Source: Alsobacter sp045348435 (GTDB taxonomy: Bacteria; Pseudomonadota; Alphaproteobacteria; Rhizobiales; Beijerinckiaceae). From it: 64,000 bases of DNA. The DNA lies in contig NZ_CP157484.1 of NCBI RefSeq assembly GCF_045348435.1, positions 2,170,001 to 2,234,000 of the forward strand, in the 5' to 3' direction. Of the stretch, positions 28,158 to 37,165 are shown piece by piece (the first letter of the stretch is position 1; the number at the start of each line of letters is the position of its first letter). Both the position numbers and the translations under genes were made by a program. The notes beneath the pieces are model-generated. The model did no database searches. It saw only the letters and a program-made list of their open reading frames with translations, and was not told the DNA's origin.

Positions 28158-29644
28158 CCTGGCCTCCTGACGACGGGGTAGGCGGAGGAGAAGATCTCCT
28201 CCACGGGCGGGTGGCCCAAGGTGCGGCGCGGATAGAGGGCCATGACCTTGTCGAACTGCGCCTGGGCGCGGCGCTGGTCGGCGGCTTCGTCCACGCCCGG
28301 AATGGCCCGGTCCTCCATGGCGAAGCGGCCGTCCACGATCACGGCGCTGAAATCGCGCCCGTGGCCGGCCAGCATCATGGTCTGGATCGGGTCGATGACC
28401 TGTCCGAGATGCGGCCGGTCGAGGTCGAACACCGTGATGTCGGCGCGGCAGCCGGGCGCGAGCCGGCCGAGATCGGGACGGCCCAGCGCATCGGCGCCGC
28501 CGAGCGTCGCGGCGTCGTAATAGTCCTCCGAGCGGCAAGCCTGGCCGTCGCCGGCGAGCACGCGGCACAGCATCATGCCGGCCTGCATGTTCATCACCAT
28601 GTCGGGGGGCGACGTGTCGGTGCCGAGCCCCATCCGCAGACCCAGGGCGCGGTAGCGGCCGAAATGATCGATGGCGCCGCCATGCCGGCCGGAGACCAGC
28701 GGGCAATGCACGATGACGGAGCCGGCCTCGGCGATGATGGCGAGGTCGCGGCCAGGCCGCTCGACCATGCGGCTGCCCGAAACCACGGTCCCGTGCGGCA
28801 GCAGGGTGCGGGGCGTCAGGAAGCCGAGGCTTCGCAGCCATTCCGGCGGGCTCGCGCCATGAAGGCGCACGACCGTGTCGTACTCGATTTTGGACTGGCA
28901 GCAATGCAGCCGCACCGGCACGCCCAGCGCGCGCCCTGCTTCGGCGGTCCGGCGCAGCAGGGCGGCCGTGGAGGTCTCGATGCGGTCCGGCGCCAGCATG
29001 GTGCGGACGAGGCCTCCGGCCGTTCCCTCGAAGGTCTCGCAGAAGCGGATCGCCTCGGCGAGGCCGGCGAGGCCTCGTTCCTCATCGAAATGAAGCCCGA
29101 CTACGCCATCCGGCTCAGCCACCATGTTGCCGGTGCGGTAGGCCTGGCCGAGATAGATGCGAAGGCCGAGATCCGCGGCGGCCTCCGCCGCTCCGGCGAA
29201 CTCCGCGAAGGTCTCGCCCCATTCCCGGTAGAACAACGACGCGATGGGCAGCGCGGTGGTGATCCCGTTGCGCAGCAGGGTCGCGAAGGCGTGGCGCTTG
29301 GCGAAGACGAGCTCCTCCGGCGTCAGCATCTCGAACGGGCCGGCCTCCAGATAGGTGCGCGGCCAGACCCGGCCCTTCCGGACGGCGGGCTGGTTGTCAT
29401 AGGCCAGGATGGTGGTGTCGAGGTCCGAGAGGGCGTCGAGATCGACGAAGCCCGGCCCGATCAGGGCGTTTCCATGGTCGATGTCCTCGGCGACCTCGCC
29501 CGGGAAGTCGTGGCCGACGAAAAGGATCGCCCCATCCTCGAACACCACCTCGCCGTCGCGCAGCAGCGCATGCCGTCCGTCGCGATGACCGACCACCCAG
29601 CGGGACCGGAGACGGACGCGGCCGCGGGGGCGGCGGGCGGCCAT
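28154..29644 (-). CDS. Amidohydrolase lacking the N-terminal HxH motif
   Basis: A 496-residue TIM-barrel amidohydrolase of the chlorohydrolase/deaminase (TrzA/SsnA-like) group. The usual metal-binding HxH after PGFVD is replaced by DLDALSDLD. Later elements remain: RLHCCQSKIE, LPHGTVV and GLGTDTSPPDMVMNM. A subfamily with the DLDAL form exists by my recollection, so it may be a working enzyme with altered metal binding. The start ATG at 29644 overlaps the upstream stop by one base. Encoded inside the Opp operon, it presumably acts on the imported compound. Confidence 0.8.
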   Translation of the reverse strand: MAARRPRGRVRLRSRWVVGHRDGRHALLRDGEVVFEDGAILFVGHDFPGEVAEDIDHGNALIGPGFVDLDALSDLDTTILAYDNQPAVRKGRVWPRTYLEAGPFEMLTPEELVFAKRHAFATLLRNGITTALPIASLFYREWGETFAEFAGAAEAAADLGLRIYLGQAYRTGNMVAEPDGVVGLHFDEERGLAGLAEAIRFCETFEGTAGGLVRTMLAPDRIETSTAALLRRTAEAGRALGVPVRLHCCQSKIEYDTVVRLHGASPPEWLRSLGFLTPRTLLPHGTVVSGSRMVERPGRDLAIIAEAGSVIVHCPLVSGRHGGAIDHFGRYRALGLRMGLGTDTSPPDMVMNMQAGMMLCRVLAGDGQACRSEDYYDAATLGGADALGRPDLGRLAPGCRADITVFDLDRPHLGQVIDPIQTMMLAGHGRDFSAVIVDGRFAMEDRAIPGVDEAADQRRAQAQFDKVMALYPRRTLGHPPVEEIFSSAYPVVRRPG

Positions 29645-30843
29645 CAAGGAACCTCGACGAGGCAGCGCCCGTCGCGGGCCGTCACCTTGCCGCGCTTGAC
29701 CACGAGGCGGCGCACGGGGCGAGTGACGACGGCTTCGGTGACGGTCTCGCCGTCGACGACCAGCAGGTCGGCCCAGTCGCCCACCTTCAGGCCGTAGTCC
29801 GTCAGCTCCATGACGGCGGCGCCGCCCGTGGTGCACACGGCGAAGCCGATCTCGACCTCCTCGTCCTTGCGGAAATTGTTGCGGAGGCCCAGGAACATGG
29901 CCCGCTCCAGCATGTCCGCATTTCCATAGGGGCCCCAGGTGTCGCGGATGCCGTCCGATCCGGAGCACACCCGCACGCCGGCCTCCACGAGCCTGCGGAC
30001 CGGAGGCGCGGGGCGGGAGGCCGGGCCGGTCGTCATGATGGCGATGTCGAGGGCGATCAGCTCCTCGATCATGGGGTCGACCAGGTCGCGGTCCGCCGAA
30101 CCCAGGCAGAACGCATGGCTGACCACGACCTTGCCGGCCATGCCGAGCGCCCGCGTGCGCTCGAAGATGAGGTCCATCGAGAAGGCGCCCATCTCGCCCG
30201 GCTCGTGCAGGTGGATGTCGAGCGGCCGCCCATGCTTCTGCGACAGGGCGAAGATGGCGTCGAGATGCCCCTTCGGGTCGCGGTCGATGGCGCAGGGGTC
30301 GAGCCCGCCGACGACCTCGCAGCCGGCCGCCATGGCGGCGTCGAGCAGCTCCAGGGTGCCGGGCCGCCGCAGGAGGCCCGACTGGGGAAAGGCCACGATC
30401 TGGATGTCGACGAGGTCCCTGTAGCGCTCGCGGGTGGCCATGACGCCCTCGACTCCCCACAGGCCGTGGTCGGTGTCGACGTCGACATGGGTGCGGATAT
30501 GGGTCGTGCCCATGCGCGCCGACTGGGCGACCTGCCGGGCGGACTGGCGCGCCGGATCGATGTCGAGCGGCTTCTTGAGCTGGCGCTCGTTGTCGATCTT
30601 GTCGAGAAGGCGCGGGCCGGCGCTGTTGGGCCGCCACCCCATGCCCCAGAGCGACTTGTCGAGATGGGTGTGGGCCTCCACGAGCCCGGGCAGCAGCAGG
30701 GCCCCGCCGCCGTCCTCGACGGCCACGCCGGCGGGGGCTTCGAGCGCCGGAGCGACGGCGTCGATTCGGCCGCCCTTGACCAGGACGTCCACGGACGCCG
30801 CGCCCATCGGACGGACATTGCGCAGCAAAAGGTCGTGAGCCAT
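29644..30843 (-). CDS. Cytosine-deaminase-like amidohydrolase
   Basis: A 399-residue metal-dependent hydrolase of the cytosine deaminase/AtzC-like group. The full metal site is visible: HTHLDKS, DIHLHEPGEMG, VVSHAFCLG and SGSDGIRDTWGPYG. Such enzymes deaminate or hydrolyse pyrimidines, triazines, isocytosine or creatinine-type rings. Its place between oppC and the second amidohydrolase suggests it processes the transported substrate. The ATG at 30843 has a modest GGAG upstream. Confidence 0.87.
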   Translation of the reverse strand: MAHDLLLRNVRPMGAASVDVLVKGGRIDAVAPALEAPAGVAVEDGGGALLLPGLVEAHTHLDKSLWGMGWRPNSAGPRLLDKIDNERQLKKPLDIDPARQSARQVAQSARMGTTHIRTHVDVDTDHGLWGVEGVMATRERYRDLVDIQIVAFPQSGLLRRPGTLELLDAAMAAGCEVVGGLDPCAIDRDPKGHLDAIFALSQKHGRPLDIHLHEPGEMGAFSMDLIFERTRALGMAGKVVVSHAFCLGSADRDLVDPMIEELIALDIAIMTTGPASRPAPPVRRLVEAGVRVCSGSDGIRDTWGPYGNADMLERAMFLGLRNNFRKDEEVEIGFAVCTTGGAAVMELTDYGLKVGDWADLLVVDGETVTEAVVTRPVRRLVVKRGKVTARDGRCLVEVP

Positions 30844-30866
30844 CGGGGGGAACTCCGTTTTGAGGG

Positions 30867-31793
30867 TCAGCGCAGCCGCGGGTTGAGGGCGTCCCTCAGC
30901 CAGTCGCCGAGGAGGTTGACGGACAGGACGATGAGCCCGAGCTGCACGGCGGGGAACACCACCAGCCACCATGCGCCCGAGAACAGGTACTGGTTGCCGA
31001 TGCGGATCAGGGTCCCCAGCGAGGGCTGGGTCGGCGGCATGCCCACGCCCAGGAAGGACAGCGTCGCCTCCGACAGGATCGCGAGGCCCAGATTGAGCGT
31101 CGCGGCGACGAGCACGGGCGTCAGCGTGTTGGGCAGGATGTGCTTGCGCATGATCCTTAAGGAGGGCACGCGGATGATCCGCGCCGCCTGCACATACTCC
31201 TTGCCCCGCTCCACCATGGTCGAGGCCCGCACCGTGCGGGCGTATTGCACCCACCCGGTGAGCGAGATGGCCGCCACCAGGATCGCTCCCGCGAAGGGTC
31301 CGCGCAGCGACGGGGGCAGCAGCTCGCGAAACACCGCGCTGAGCAGGATGGCCACGAGCAGCGTCGGGATGCTCAGCACCGTGTCGCCGACGCGCATCAA
31401 GAGGTTGTCGATCCCGCCGCCGAAATAGCCGGCCACGAGTCCCACCGTGACGCCGATGGCCATCGAGGCGATGACGCTGGCCGCGCCGATCAGGATGGAG
31501 AGCCGGCTGCCATAGAGGATCGCGGAGAGCACGTCGCGGCCCTGCGGATCGGTGCCCAGCCAGTAGGGCCGCTCGCCGTCGGCGGACCAGATCGGCGGCA
31601 GCTCCGCCTTGTCGAGGAACAGCTGGGTCAGATCGTAGGGGTTCTGAGGCGCGAACAGCGGCGCAAACAGCGCGGCGAGTACGATCACGACGATGACCAC
31701 GGCCGAGCCCATGGCGACCGGGCTGCGGCGGAAGCTCCAGCCGACGTCGCTGTCCCACGCGCCGCGCAGCCGGCCGGCGAAGTCAGCGCGCAT
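30867..31793 (-). CDS. Oligopeptide-type ABC transporter permease (OppC/DppC)
   Basis: A 308-residue inner-membrane permease with the long first periplasmic loop (LGTDPQGRDVLSAILYGSR) typical of OppC/DppC, and the cytoplasmic EAA loop region YVQAARIIRVPSLRIMRKHILPN. The ATG at 31793 overlaps the oppB end by 11 bases; an earlier in-frame start is not needed. Confidence 0.92.
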   Translation of the reverse strand: MRADFAGRLRGAWDSDVGWSFRRSPVAMGSAVVIVVIVLAALFAPLFAPQNPYDLTQLFLDKAELPPIWSADGERPYWLGTDPQGRDVLSAILYGSRLSILIGAASVIASMAIGVTVGLVAGYFGGGIDNLLMRVGDTVLSIPTLLVAILLSAVFRELLPPSLRGPFAGAILVAAISLTGWVQYARTVRASTMVERGKEYVQAARIIRVPSLRIMRKHILPNTLTPVLVAATLNLGLAILSEATLSFLGVGMPPTQPSLGTLIRIGNQYLFSGAWWLVVFPAVQLGLIVLSVNLLGDWLRDALNPRLR

Positions 31794-32775
31794 GGGCGCC
31801 TCCCTGCAGGGCGTCCTGGCGCAGGCGCGGGTCGACCACCGCATAAAGCAGGTCGACCAGCGTGTTCAGCGCCACGAAGATGAAGGAGACCACCATCAGG
31901 TAGGCGGCCATCACCGGGATGTCGATGAAGGTCACCGCCTGGACGAACAGGAGGCCCATGCCGGGCCACTGGAACACGGTTTCGGTGACGAGCGCGAAGG
32001 CGATCAGGTTGCCGATCTGCAGCCCCGTGACGGTGATCACCGGCATCAGGCAGTTGCGCAGGGCGTGGTGGAAGTTCACCGCCCGCTCGCGCAGGCCGCG
32101 GGCGCGGGCGAAGCGGATGAAGTCGGCGCGCAGCACCTCCAGCATCTCGGCCCTCACCAGCCGCATCACGAGCGTGATCTGGAACAGGGAGAGGGTGATC
32201 CCGGGCAACACCAGCGCCGCGCGGCCCGACGGGGTGAGGAATCCCGTGGACCACGGGCCGAGCTGCACCACGTCGCCGCGCCCGAAGGCGGGCAGCCAGC
32301 CCAAGGTCACCGAGAAGAGCAGGATCAGCAGGATCCCCACCGCGAAGCTCGGCAGGGAAACCCCCAGCACCGAGACGAATTGCAGCGCCTGGGCGGCGGC
32401 GGAACTTCGACGGATGGCCGTGTAGACGCCGAGCGGAACGCCAATCAGCAGCGACAGGACGGTCGCCACGATCACGAGCTCGAAAGTGGCCGGGAAGCGC
32501 TCGGCGATCAGCGTCGAGACCTCCTGCTGATTGCGGAACGAGATGCCGAACTCACCGCGCGCGGCGTTGGCCACGAAGGTCGCGAACTGGAGGACGAAGC
32601 CGTGGTTGAGGCCGAGTTTCTCGCGCAACTCGTCGCGCTGGGCCTGCGAGGCCTGCTCGTTCAGCATCAGCTCCACGGGATCGCCGACGAAGCGGAAGAT
32701 CATGAAGGCGAAGAACGCCACCGCGAGCATCACTCCCGCCGCATGGGCGATCCGCTTGATCAGAAAGGAGAGCAT
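31783..32775 (-). CDS. Oligopeptide-type ABC transporter permease (OppB/DppB)
   Basis: A 330-residue permease with the OppB-type N-terminus MLSFLIKRIAHA, the early FVGDPVELMLN segment and the EAA loop DFIRFARARGLRERAVNFHHALRN. It forms the translocation pore with OppC. It follows the binding-protein gene by 71 bases. Confidence 0.92.
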   Translation of the reverse strand: MLSFLIKRIAHAAGVMLAVAFFAFMIFRFVGDPVELMLNEQASQAQRDELREKLGLNHGFVLQFATFVANAARGEFGISFRNQQEVSTLIAERFPATFELVIVATVLSLLIGVPLGVYTAIRRSSAAAQALQFVSVLGVSLPSFAVGILLILLFSVTLGWLPAFGRGDVVQLGPWSTGFLTPSGRAALVLPGITLSLFQITLVMRLVRAEMLEVLRADFIRFARARGLRERAVNFHHALRNCLMPVITVTGLQIGNLIAFALVTETVFQWPGMGLLFVQAVTFIDIPVMAAYLMVVSFIFVALNTLVDLLYAVVDPRLRQDALQGGAHAR

Positions 32776-32846
32776 CAGGGCCTCCGGCCTCGAGTTCGGG
32801 GCGTCCCGGGGGGAGCGGGCCCGCAGGCCCGCCTCCCGGCTGCTGC

Positions 32847-34427
32847 TTACTTCAGGGTGGTCAGCCAGAGCCTCGGCTTGTTGTCGGACGCCTGGACGAT
32901 GGTCGCGACGGTGTTGCGGGCGGCCCAGGCCATGGGCTGCTGGTGCATCGGGATGAACAGGGTCTCGTCCTTGGCGATCTTGAGCGCCTCGGTCATCATC
33001 GGGATGCGCTTGGAGGCGTCGATCTCCACGCCGGCCTTGTCGGTGAGCGCGTCGATGCGCGGATCGCCCCAGTTGCCCCAGTTGAACACGCCGCCCGCGC
33101 CGTCCTTGCTGCGCATCACCTGGATCAGGATGGAGTAGGCGTCGATCATCGGCTCGTTGGCCCAGCCGAAGGAGATGACGTCGAACTCGCCCTTCACGCG
33201 CTTGGGCGTCTGCTGGCTGCGCGGCGCGATGCTGACGGTGGGGCGAAGCCCGGCGCGCGACCACATCGACGCCACCGCCTGGCAGAACTCCTCCTCGTTG
33301 ACGAGGGAATCGTTGTTGCAGTTGAACAGGAAGGAGAAACCGTTCGGATAGCCCGCATCGGCCAGGAGCTTCTTGGCGGCCTTGAGGTCGAAGGGCGGCC
33401 GGGCGTCGAGCTCCTTGACGTAACCGGGGATGGCCGGCGCGACGAGCGAACCCGTGTTGCGGGACAGGCCGCGCATGGCGCGCTTCTGCACGGCGTCGAT
33501 GTCGATCGAGCGGTAGAGCGCCTCGCGGACGCGCTTGTCCTTGAAGGGGTTCTTGTCGGCGACGTCGGACTCCACGAGCTTGTCGCGCAGGTTGAAGGCG
33601 AAGAACACCGTCCGCAGCTCGTTGGTCTGCAGCACCTTCACGTCGGGCGAGGCGGACAGGCGCTGCAGGTCCTGCAGCGGCGCGCCGTTGGTGAAGTCGA
33701 CTTCGCCGGAGAGCAGCGCGGCCACGCGGGTGGCCGGCGACGTGATCGGGGTGAACTCGATCCGGTCGATGTTGTGGACCTTCTTGTCCCACCAGTCCGC
33801 ATGGGCGACGAAGACCGTCTTGGCGTCGGGCCGGCGCGACTCGACCTTGAAGGGCCCGGTGCCGTTGGCGTTGTTGGTGGCGTAGCCCTCCACGCCCTTG
33901 CCGGCGTCGGTGGGCAGCAGGCTGTTGTTGGCGACCAGCCAGGGCTTGCTGAAGATGTAGATGTTGGTGAGGTCGTTCAGCAGCAGCGGATAGGGCGCGT
34001 TGACCTCGATCTCGACGGTGGAATCGTCGATCTTCTTCGCCGACTTGTAGGCGGGCAGGTTGCCCTTCAGCGGCGAGTTGGGGTGGGTGACGCGCTCCAG
34101 CGAGGCGATGACGTCGTCGGCCGTGAACGGCGCGCCGTCATGGAACTTCACGCCCTTGCGCAGCTCGAAGCGCCAGGTGGTCGGGGTGGGGTTGCTCCAG
34201 GCCGTCGCCAGCGCGGGCTCGATCTTGAGGTCTCCCGTGTAGCGGACGAGGCCCTCATAGACGTGGTTGAGCACGGAGAGCGTGAAGGTCTCGCCGAAGG
34301 AGTAGGGATCGAGCGAGCCGATCTCGCGCGGCGCGCCCCATTTCAGCGTCTTGGCGTCCGCCGCCAGGGGACCGGCCAGGGCCAAGGCCGAGACCGCGGC
34401 GAGGATGAGGCGTCTGGTGCTGCGCAT
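32847..34427 (-). CDS. ABC transporter substrate-binding protein (SBP_bac_5)
   Basis: A 526-residue periplasmic binding protein of the oligopeptide/nickel family (cluster C). A signal peptide ends near PLAADAK. The family pattern SLDPYSFGET, LATAWSNPTPTTWRFELRKGVKFHDG and DVIASLERV is clear. The ATG at 34427 follows GGAGGG at a 7-base spacing. It is the first gene of the operon, next to the operator cluster and divergent GntR gene. The ligand is not predictable; family members bind peptides, opines, sugars or heme. Confidence 0.92.
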   Translation of the reverse strand: MRSTRRLILAAVSALALAGPLAADAKTLKWGAPREIGSLDPYSFGETFTLSVLNHVYEGLVRYTGDLKIEPALATAWSNPTPTTWRFELRKGVKFHDGAPFTADDVIASLERVTHPNSPLKGNLPAYKSAKKIDDSTVEIEVNAPYPLLLNDLTNIYIFSKPWLVANNSLLPTDAGKGVEGYATNNANGTGPFKVESRRPDAKTVFVAHADWWDKKVHNIDRIEFTPITSPATRVAALLSGEVDFTNGAPLQDLQRLSASPDVKVLQTNELRTVFFAFNLRDKLVESDVADKNPFKDKRVREALYRSIDIDAVQKRAMRGLSRNTGSLVAPAIPGYVKELDARPPFDLKAAKKLLADAGYPNGFSFLFNCNNDSLVNEEEFCQAVASMWSRAGLRPTVSIAPRSQQTPKRVKGEFDVISFGWANEPMIDAYSILIQVMRSKDGAGGVFNWGNWGDPRIDALTDKAGVEIDASKRIPMMTEALKIAKDETLFIPMHQQPMAWAARNTVATIVQASDNKPRLWLTTLK

Positions 34428-34494
34428 GCGAAATCCCTCCGGCTGAAGCGTGAGCAACGGCGCTCTCCGACGGATTGTGTGCGATTTTGCTCCG

Positions 34495-34577
34495 CATTGC
34501 ATGCAGTTTTTTGCGTCATGAGCAGCCTGTTTTTTCGGCTGTATCGCATGCAATGAAGCATGATATCTGTATGCGAT
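34495..34577. promoter_or_regulatory. Three candidate GntR operator sites
   Basis: Three related 10-base sites lie between the divergent binding-protein and GntR genes: TTGCATGCAG at 34497, TTGCATGCGA (on the minus strand, 34545-34554) and CTGTATGCGA at 34567. The first two form a perfect inverted repeat CATTGCATGC (34495-34504) and GCATGCAATG (34546-34555). Short palindromic TGCATGCA-type sites suit FadR-subfamily GntR dimers. Their placement suggests control of both directions. Confidence 0.55.
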
Positions 34578-34629
34578 CGAAATGAGACAGCCTGTGCGGG
34601 CCACCGGCGGCGCAGAGCGGGGTCGCGGC

Positions 34630-35334
34630 ATGGCGGACGAGGCGAAGGGGAACGGGACGCGGGCGGGCGCGGTGTACCGCTCTCTGCGGCGGGCGATTAT
34701 TGAGCAGGCCCTGCGTCCTGGCGCCAAGCTGCCGGAGGACGCGATCGGCGAGCGGCTGGGCGTCAGCCGGACGCTGGCGCGCGAGGCGCTGGTGCGCCTC
34801 GCCGGGGAGGGGCTGGTGGAGCTTCGTCCCAACAGGGGCGCCTTCGTGGCCTACCCGACCCTGGAGGAAGGTCGCGATGTCTTCATGGTCCGCAACGGGC
34901 TGGAGCGGCTGGTCATCCAGGCCCTGGTGGGCCGGCTCGCGCCCGACCAGGTGACGCGGCTGAAGGCCCATGTGGCGGCCGAGGAGAAGGCCGCAGCGAA
35001 GGGGAGCGAGCGTGAGTCCATCCGGCTCGCGGGCGAGTTCCACGCGCTGCTGGCCGAGATGACCGGCAATGGACTGCTGATCCGCTATGTGAACGAGACC
35101 GTCTCGCGCTGCTCGCTGATCCTGGCGCTCTATGGCCGGCCGCATTCGTCCGAATGCGCCGTCTCCGAGCATCGCGAGGTGATCCAGGCCCTCGTGGCCG
35201 GCGACGAGCGGCGCGCGCTGGACCTGATGGACCATCATCTCGGCGCGGTGATGAACCGGGCCTTGCTCGGACGGCCGGCCGAACCGGACCTGCGGGACGT
35301 CCTGGCCGCCTATCGGCGCGAGGAGGGGCTTTGA
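34630..35334 (+). CDS. GntR (FadR/FCD) family transcriptional regulator
   Basis: A 234-residue regulator with the winged helix motif (AIIEQALRPGAKLPEDAIGERLGVSRTLAREALVRL) in the first 80 residues and an all-helical FCD ligand domain with metal-type histidines (GEFHALL, SEHREVIQAL, DHHLGAV). It is divergent from the Opp/amidohydrolase operon, so it most likely represses it until the substrate or a product binds. An ATG at 34582 would add 16 residues but starts almost inside a candidate operator. Confidence 0.87.
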   Translation: MADEAKGNGTRAGAVYRSLRRAIIEQALRPGAKLPEDAIGERLGVSRTLAREALVRLAGEGLVELRPNRGAFVAYPTLEEGRDVFMVRNGLERLVIQALVGRLAPDQVTRLKAHVAAEEKAAAKGSERESIRLAGEFHALLAEMTGNGLLIRYVNETVSRCSLILALYGRPHSSECAVSEHREVIQALVAGDERRALDLMDHHLGAVMNRALLGRPAEPDLRDVLAAYRREEGL

Positions 35335-36002
35335 ACGACAGCGTCGCGACGCACGAGGCGATCGGCTTCGACTTCTCGGCCCTGACCGGGCGAGAGCGCT
35401 ACAAGCTGCTGATCGGGGCGGTGGTGCCGCGCCCCATCGCGCTCGTCACCACGGTGGACCGGGACGGCCGGGTCAACGCCGCTCCGTTCAGCTTCTTCAA
35501 CTGCCTCTCGGCCGACCCGGCGATCCTGGCGCTCGGGGTGGAGTACCGCCCGGACGGCAGGCCCAAGGACACCGGCCGCAATGTCCGCGAGACCCAGCAA
35601 TTCACCGTCAATATTGTGTCGCACGCCATGCTGGAGGGGATGAACGCCTGCGCGACGCCGTTCGAGCCGGAGGTGGACGAGCTGGCGGCGGCGGGCTTCA
35701 CGTTGCGCCCCGGCGTGAAGGTCGGCTGCCCGGCCATCGCCGAATCCCCGGCCGCGTTCGAGTGCCGCCATCACGTCACGCTGTCGATCGGCTCCTCCCG
35801 CGACATCATCCTGGGCGAGGTGGTGCACGCCCACCTGCACCGCAGCGTCGTCGACGCGGGAAACCTGCACGTCGATCCCGTCGCGCTCGACGCCATCGGG
35901 CGCATGGGCGGCCATGGCTACTCCACGACGCGCGACCTCTTCGACCTGCCGACGCTCTCGGTGGCGCAGTGGCGCGCCCTGCAGGAGCGATCGCCGGCCT
36001 GA
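35331..36002 (+). CDS. Flavin reductase family (DIM6/NTAB) protein
   Basis: A 223-residue FMN-binding split-barrel protein. Features are GAVVPRPIALVTTVDRDG, AAPFSFFNCLSADP and the late LDAIGRMGGHGYSTTRD. Relatives act as flavin reductase partners of monooxygenases or as stand-alone flavoproteins. The start is TTG at 35331, behind AGGAGGGG, overlapping the GntR stop (TTGA). Co-expression with the regulator of the Opp/amidohydrolase operon suggests a part in the same pathway; no monooxygenase gene is adjacent. Confidence 0.85.
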   Translation: MNDSVATHEAIGFDFSALTGRERYKLLIGAVVPRPIALVTTVDRDGRVNAAPFSFFNCLSADPAILALGVEYRPDGRPKDTGRNVRETQQFTVNIVSHAMLEGMNACATPFEPEVDELAAAGFTLRPGVKVGCPAIAESPAAFECRHHVTLSIGSSRDIILGEVVHAHLHRSVVDAGNLHVDPVALDAIGRMGGHGYSTTRDLFDLPTLSVAQWRALQERSPA

Positions 36003-36034
36003 CGGCCTCTGGCCGGGTCGGCGCGGCGGGGAGG

Positions 36035-36157
36035 TCACGGCTTCAGCCAGAGCCGCAGGACGAGGCCGACCGCCGCGACGGACAGGACGCCGCCGGCCCA
36101 GAGCGCCGCGAACCACGCCAGCCTCGCCAGCAGGGGACGCTCGGGCGCGGCGCTCAA
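36035..36157 (-). CDS. DUF2474 small membrane protein of the bd oxidase
   Basis: A 40-residue protein (start TTG, SAAPERPLLARLAW...) with one hydrophobic helix (WFAALWAGGVLSVAAVGLVL) and a basic end RLWLKP. Its start overlaps the cydB stop as TTGA. Position, size and sequence pattern match DUF2474, the small partner often encoded after cioAB. It is probably an accessory subunit like CydX. It is too short for normal ORF cut-offs. Confidence 0.8.
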   Translation of the reverse strand: MSAAPERPLLARLAWFAALWAGGVLSVAAVGLVLRLWLKP

Positions 36158-37161
36158 TGGTAGCCCTCAGCCCCGACCTTGCCGCGGAACACCCAGTATG
36201 CGTAGGCCGTGTAGGCCAGGATCATGGGGATCAGCACCGCCGCTCCGACCAGCATGAAGATCTGGCTGGAGCGCGGCGATGCCGCCTCCCAGATGGTGAC
36301 GCGGCCCGGGACGATGTCGGGGAAGATGCTGATCCCCAGGCCGATGAAAGACAGCAGGAACAGCCCAAGCGCGATCAGGAACGGCGCGCGCTCGGCGCCG
36401 CGCGCGAGAGCCCGGAAGAAGAGCGCCGTCCCGGCGACCACCAGAAGCGGAACGAGGCCGGTGAAGAGGATGTTCGGAAAAGCGAACCAGCGCTGGGCGT
36501 AGGCCTTGTCGAGGAACGGCGTGGCCGCGCTCACCGCCGCGATGCAGGCGATGGTGGCGATGGCGAAGCGAAACGACATGCGCCGCGCATGATCGCGGGT
36601 CGATCCTTCGGTGCGCATCAGGAGCCACGTGCTGCCCAGCAGGGCGTAGCCGACGACGAGGCTGAACCCGGTGAGCAGGCTGAAGGGCGTCAGCCAGTCA
36701 TACCAGCCGCCGCCATAGCCGCGGCCGCTGACTGCGATGCCCTGCAGCAGCGCCCCGAGCGCGACGCCCTGCGCGAACGTCGCCACCAGCGAGCCGCCCG
36801 CAAAGGCCACGTCCCAGAATGGCCGGTGCGCCGGATCTCGCCAGCGGAATTCGAAGGCGACCCCGCGGAAGATGAGGCCGAGCAGCATTGCGATCAGCGG
36901 CGCGTACAGGGCCGGCAGGATGATGGCGTAGGCGAGCGGGAAGGCGGCCATCAGGCCGCCGCCGCCCAGCACCAGCCATGTCTCGTTGCCGTCCCACACG
37001 GGCGCGACCGAGTTCATCGCGGTGTCGCGCTCCTCCCCGGCCTGCAGCGTGGGAAACAGCACCCCGATGCCGAGATCGAAGCCGTCCATGACCACATAGG
37101 CGAAGATCGCGAAGGCGATCAGCAGTGCCCAGACGGTGGCGAGATCGAACGACACGCTCAT
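36154..37161 (-). CDS. cydB: Cytochrome bd-type ubiquinol oxidase subunit II (CioB)
   Basis: A 335-residue polytopic subunit II of the bd/CIO quinol oxidase, with the typical start DLATVWALLIAFAIFAYVVMDGFDLGIG and VWDGNETWLVLGGGGLMAAFP. With subunit I it forms a respiratory oxidase with no copper that tolerates cyanide and low oxygen. It follows subunit I by 4 bases and its stop overlaps the DUF2474 start. Confidence 0.94.
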   Translation of the reverse strand: MSVSFDLATVWALLIAFAIFAYVVMDGFDLGIGVLFPTLQAGEERDTAMNSVAPVWDGNETWLVLGGGGLMAAFPLAYAIILPALYAPLIAMLLGLIFRGVAFEFRWRDPAHRPFWDVAFAGGSLVATFAQGVALGALLQGIAVSGRGYGGGWYDWLTPFSLLTGFSLVVGYALLGSTWLLMRTEGSTRDHARRMSFRFAIATIACIAAVSAATPFLDKAYAQRWFAFPNILFTGLVPLLVVAGTALFFRALARGAERAPFLIALGLFLLSFIGLGISIFPDIVPGRVTIWEAASPRSSQIFMLVGAAVLIPMILAYTAYAYWVFRGKVGAEGYH

Positions 37162-37165
37162 CGGT

